This document shows positions 14,336-14,956 of a DNA stretch of 14,956 nucleotides, in pieces. The stretch spans positions 1-14,956 of the forward strand of contig JAFGSP010000094.1 of NCBI GenBank assembly GCA_016934775.1, written 5' to 3'. Position 1 is the first letter of the stretch; each line of letters starts with the position of its first letter. The DNA is from Candidatus Woesearchaeota archaeon (lineage in GTDB: Archaea > Nanobdellota > Nanobdellia > Woesearchaeales > GW2011-AR15). The position numbers and the translations under genes were made by a program. The notes beneath the pieces are model-generated. The model was not told the origin of the DNA. It searched no databases and saw only the letters and a list, made by a program, of their open reading frames with translations.

Positions 14336-14956
14336 TTATATCTCCTTTTGCATATCTTTGGTCTTAATCAGATATTTTTCAGTATTAACATCATAAACAG
14401 CAGTCCTTCCCACAGAGCCTCCAACCTCTTCACTTAATAGTCTTATCTGCATCGCTTTCAGTATTTCAGTGGTCTTTGCTATATTGCGCTGGCCAATCTT
14501 TAACTCTTCATTATCCACATTCGGAAACATCTGCGCGCCGCCAGTCATCTTTGCAACGAGGTTGAACCTGTTTGCACCCATCATCGTAAGCTTTGCAACC
14601 ATATAGGGAACCATAACATCTGCATATTTTTGTAGATAAGGATGCACCAAGCATTTCAGTATTATGTTAATTCTGTCTTCTGAAAAAGGAATAAAAAGAG
14701 CATCTTTGGCACCCAATTCTATTAGGTTAAGATAAAGCTCTTTCTGGAATTGCCTGCAAAGCATAAGCACACGGATTGCATTATTCATAGAAACCAGCTG
14801 CTTAAGAACTTCTGAACCTCCAGGAGGGATATTATTATCAAGGATTATAAGACCTGGGTTTTGGTTATTATATTCAGCCACAAGGTTTTCTCTTGACAGG
14901 GCATTATTCAAAGAAACAAGATTCTGCTTAGAGATTATCGAATTAATCAAATCAAG
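14336..14956 (-). CDS. Receiver-like domain joined to the C-terminal half of CheD (5' end cut by window)
   Basis: Residues are counted from the TTG at 14950; the frame is open to the window edge, so the true start is probably outside. Residues 1-100 look like a receiver domain missing its first strand: NPGLIILDNNIP (31-42, phospho-site equivalent D38), VLMLC (61-65), ELGAKDALFIPF (78-89). The conserved Lys before Pro-Phe is Ile87, so it may be a pseudo-receiver. Residues 108-197 match the second half of CheD: KYADVMVPYMV, GANRFNLVAKMTGGAQMF, IGQRNIAKT and EEVGGSVGRTAVYD. The CheD half with the catalytic Cys (GxGSC) and His (HxxLP) is not seen; the receiver occupies its place. The gene is coupled to cheR. 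Deamidase activity is therefore doubtful; a binding or adaptor role is possible. Confidence 0.8.
   Translation of the reverse strand, partial: LDLINSIISKQNLVSLNNALSRENLVAEYNNQNPGLIILDNNIPPGGSEVLKQLVSMNNAIRVLMLCRQFQKELYLNLIELGAKDALFIPFSEDRINIILKCLVHPYLQKYADVMVPYMVAKLTMMGANRFNLVAKMTGGAQMFPNVDNEELKIGQRNIAKTTEILKAMQIRLLSEEVGGSVGRTAVYDVNTEKYLIKTKDMQKEI

Overview
The window reads as a piece of an archaeal chromosome, moderately AT-rich. The main evidence is archaeal-type TATA boxes about 25 bp before likely transcription starts (minus strand at 2281-2289, 8810-8820 and 4978-4987; plus strand at 2319-2326), some placed so that the transcript would be leaderless. Other genes have GAGGTG-type Shine-Dalgarno sequences. 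Arg AGG/AGA and Ile ATA codons are frequent. The lineage cannot be fixed from the sequence. A DPANN/Woesearchaeota-like or euryarchaeal source is my guess, partly from the style of the lipoprotein N-terminus.

Positions 1-4941 form a nickel block. On the minus strand are the edge of a probable ABC ATPase, a FecCD-type permease and a lipoprotein substrate-binding protein. The nickel regulator NikR is divergent from these. The [NiFe]-hydrogenase maturation carbamoyltransferase HypF converges on NikR with a 15-bp overlap. The NikR/transporter intergenic region holds a dyad with the half-site spacing known for NikR operators, lying over the nikR TATA box. The likely logic is that NikR senses nickel and controls itself and a Fec-type importer, while HypF uses the metal economy for hydrogenase assembly. 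No hydrogenase structural gene is visible.

Positions 5021-14956 are a near-complete chemotaxis cluster. On the minus strand, in transcription order, are a double-Cache chemoreceptor, CheW, two small Cys-rich zinc-ribbon proteins of unknown role, CheB and CheA. After a divergent 331-bp intergenic region, two CheY-type receivers lie in tandem on the plus strand. Convergent to these, from the right edge, are a CheD-like protein and CheR. CheC, CheF and archaellum genes are not visible. Receptor signals would pass through CheW to CheA and on to CheB and the CheYs; CheR, CheB and CheD would adjust the receptor.

The unusual parts are a roughly 225-residue acidic Pro/Gln-rich tail on CheW with a 62-residue uncharged Pro/Gln tail on the second CheY; a CheD C-terminal half joined to a degenerate receiver domain, with no catalytic Cys/His half in view; the zinc-ribbon pair between cheW and cheB, the second of which looks frameshifted; and a receptor whose two Cache modules are a recent tandem duplication.
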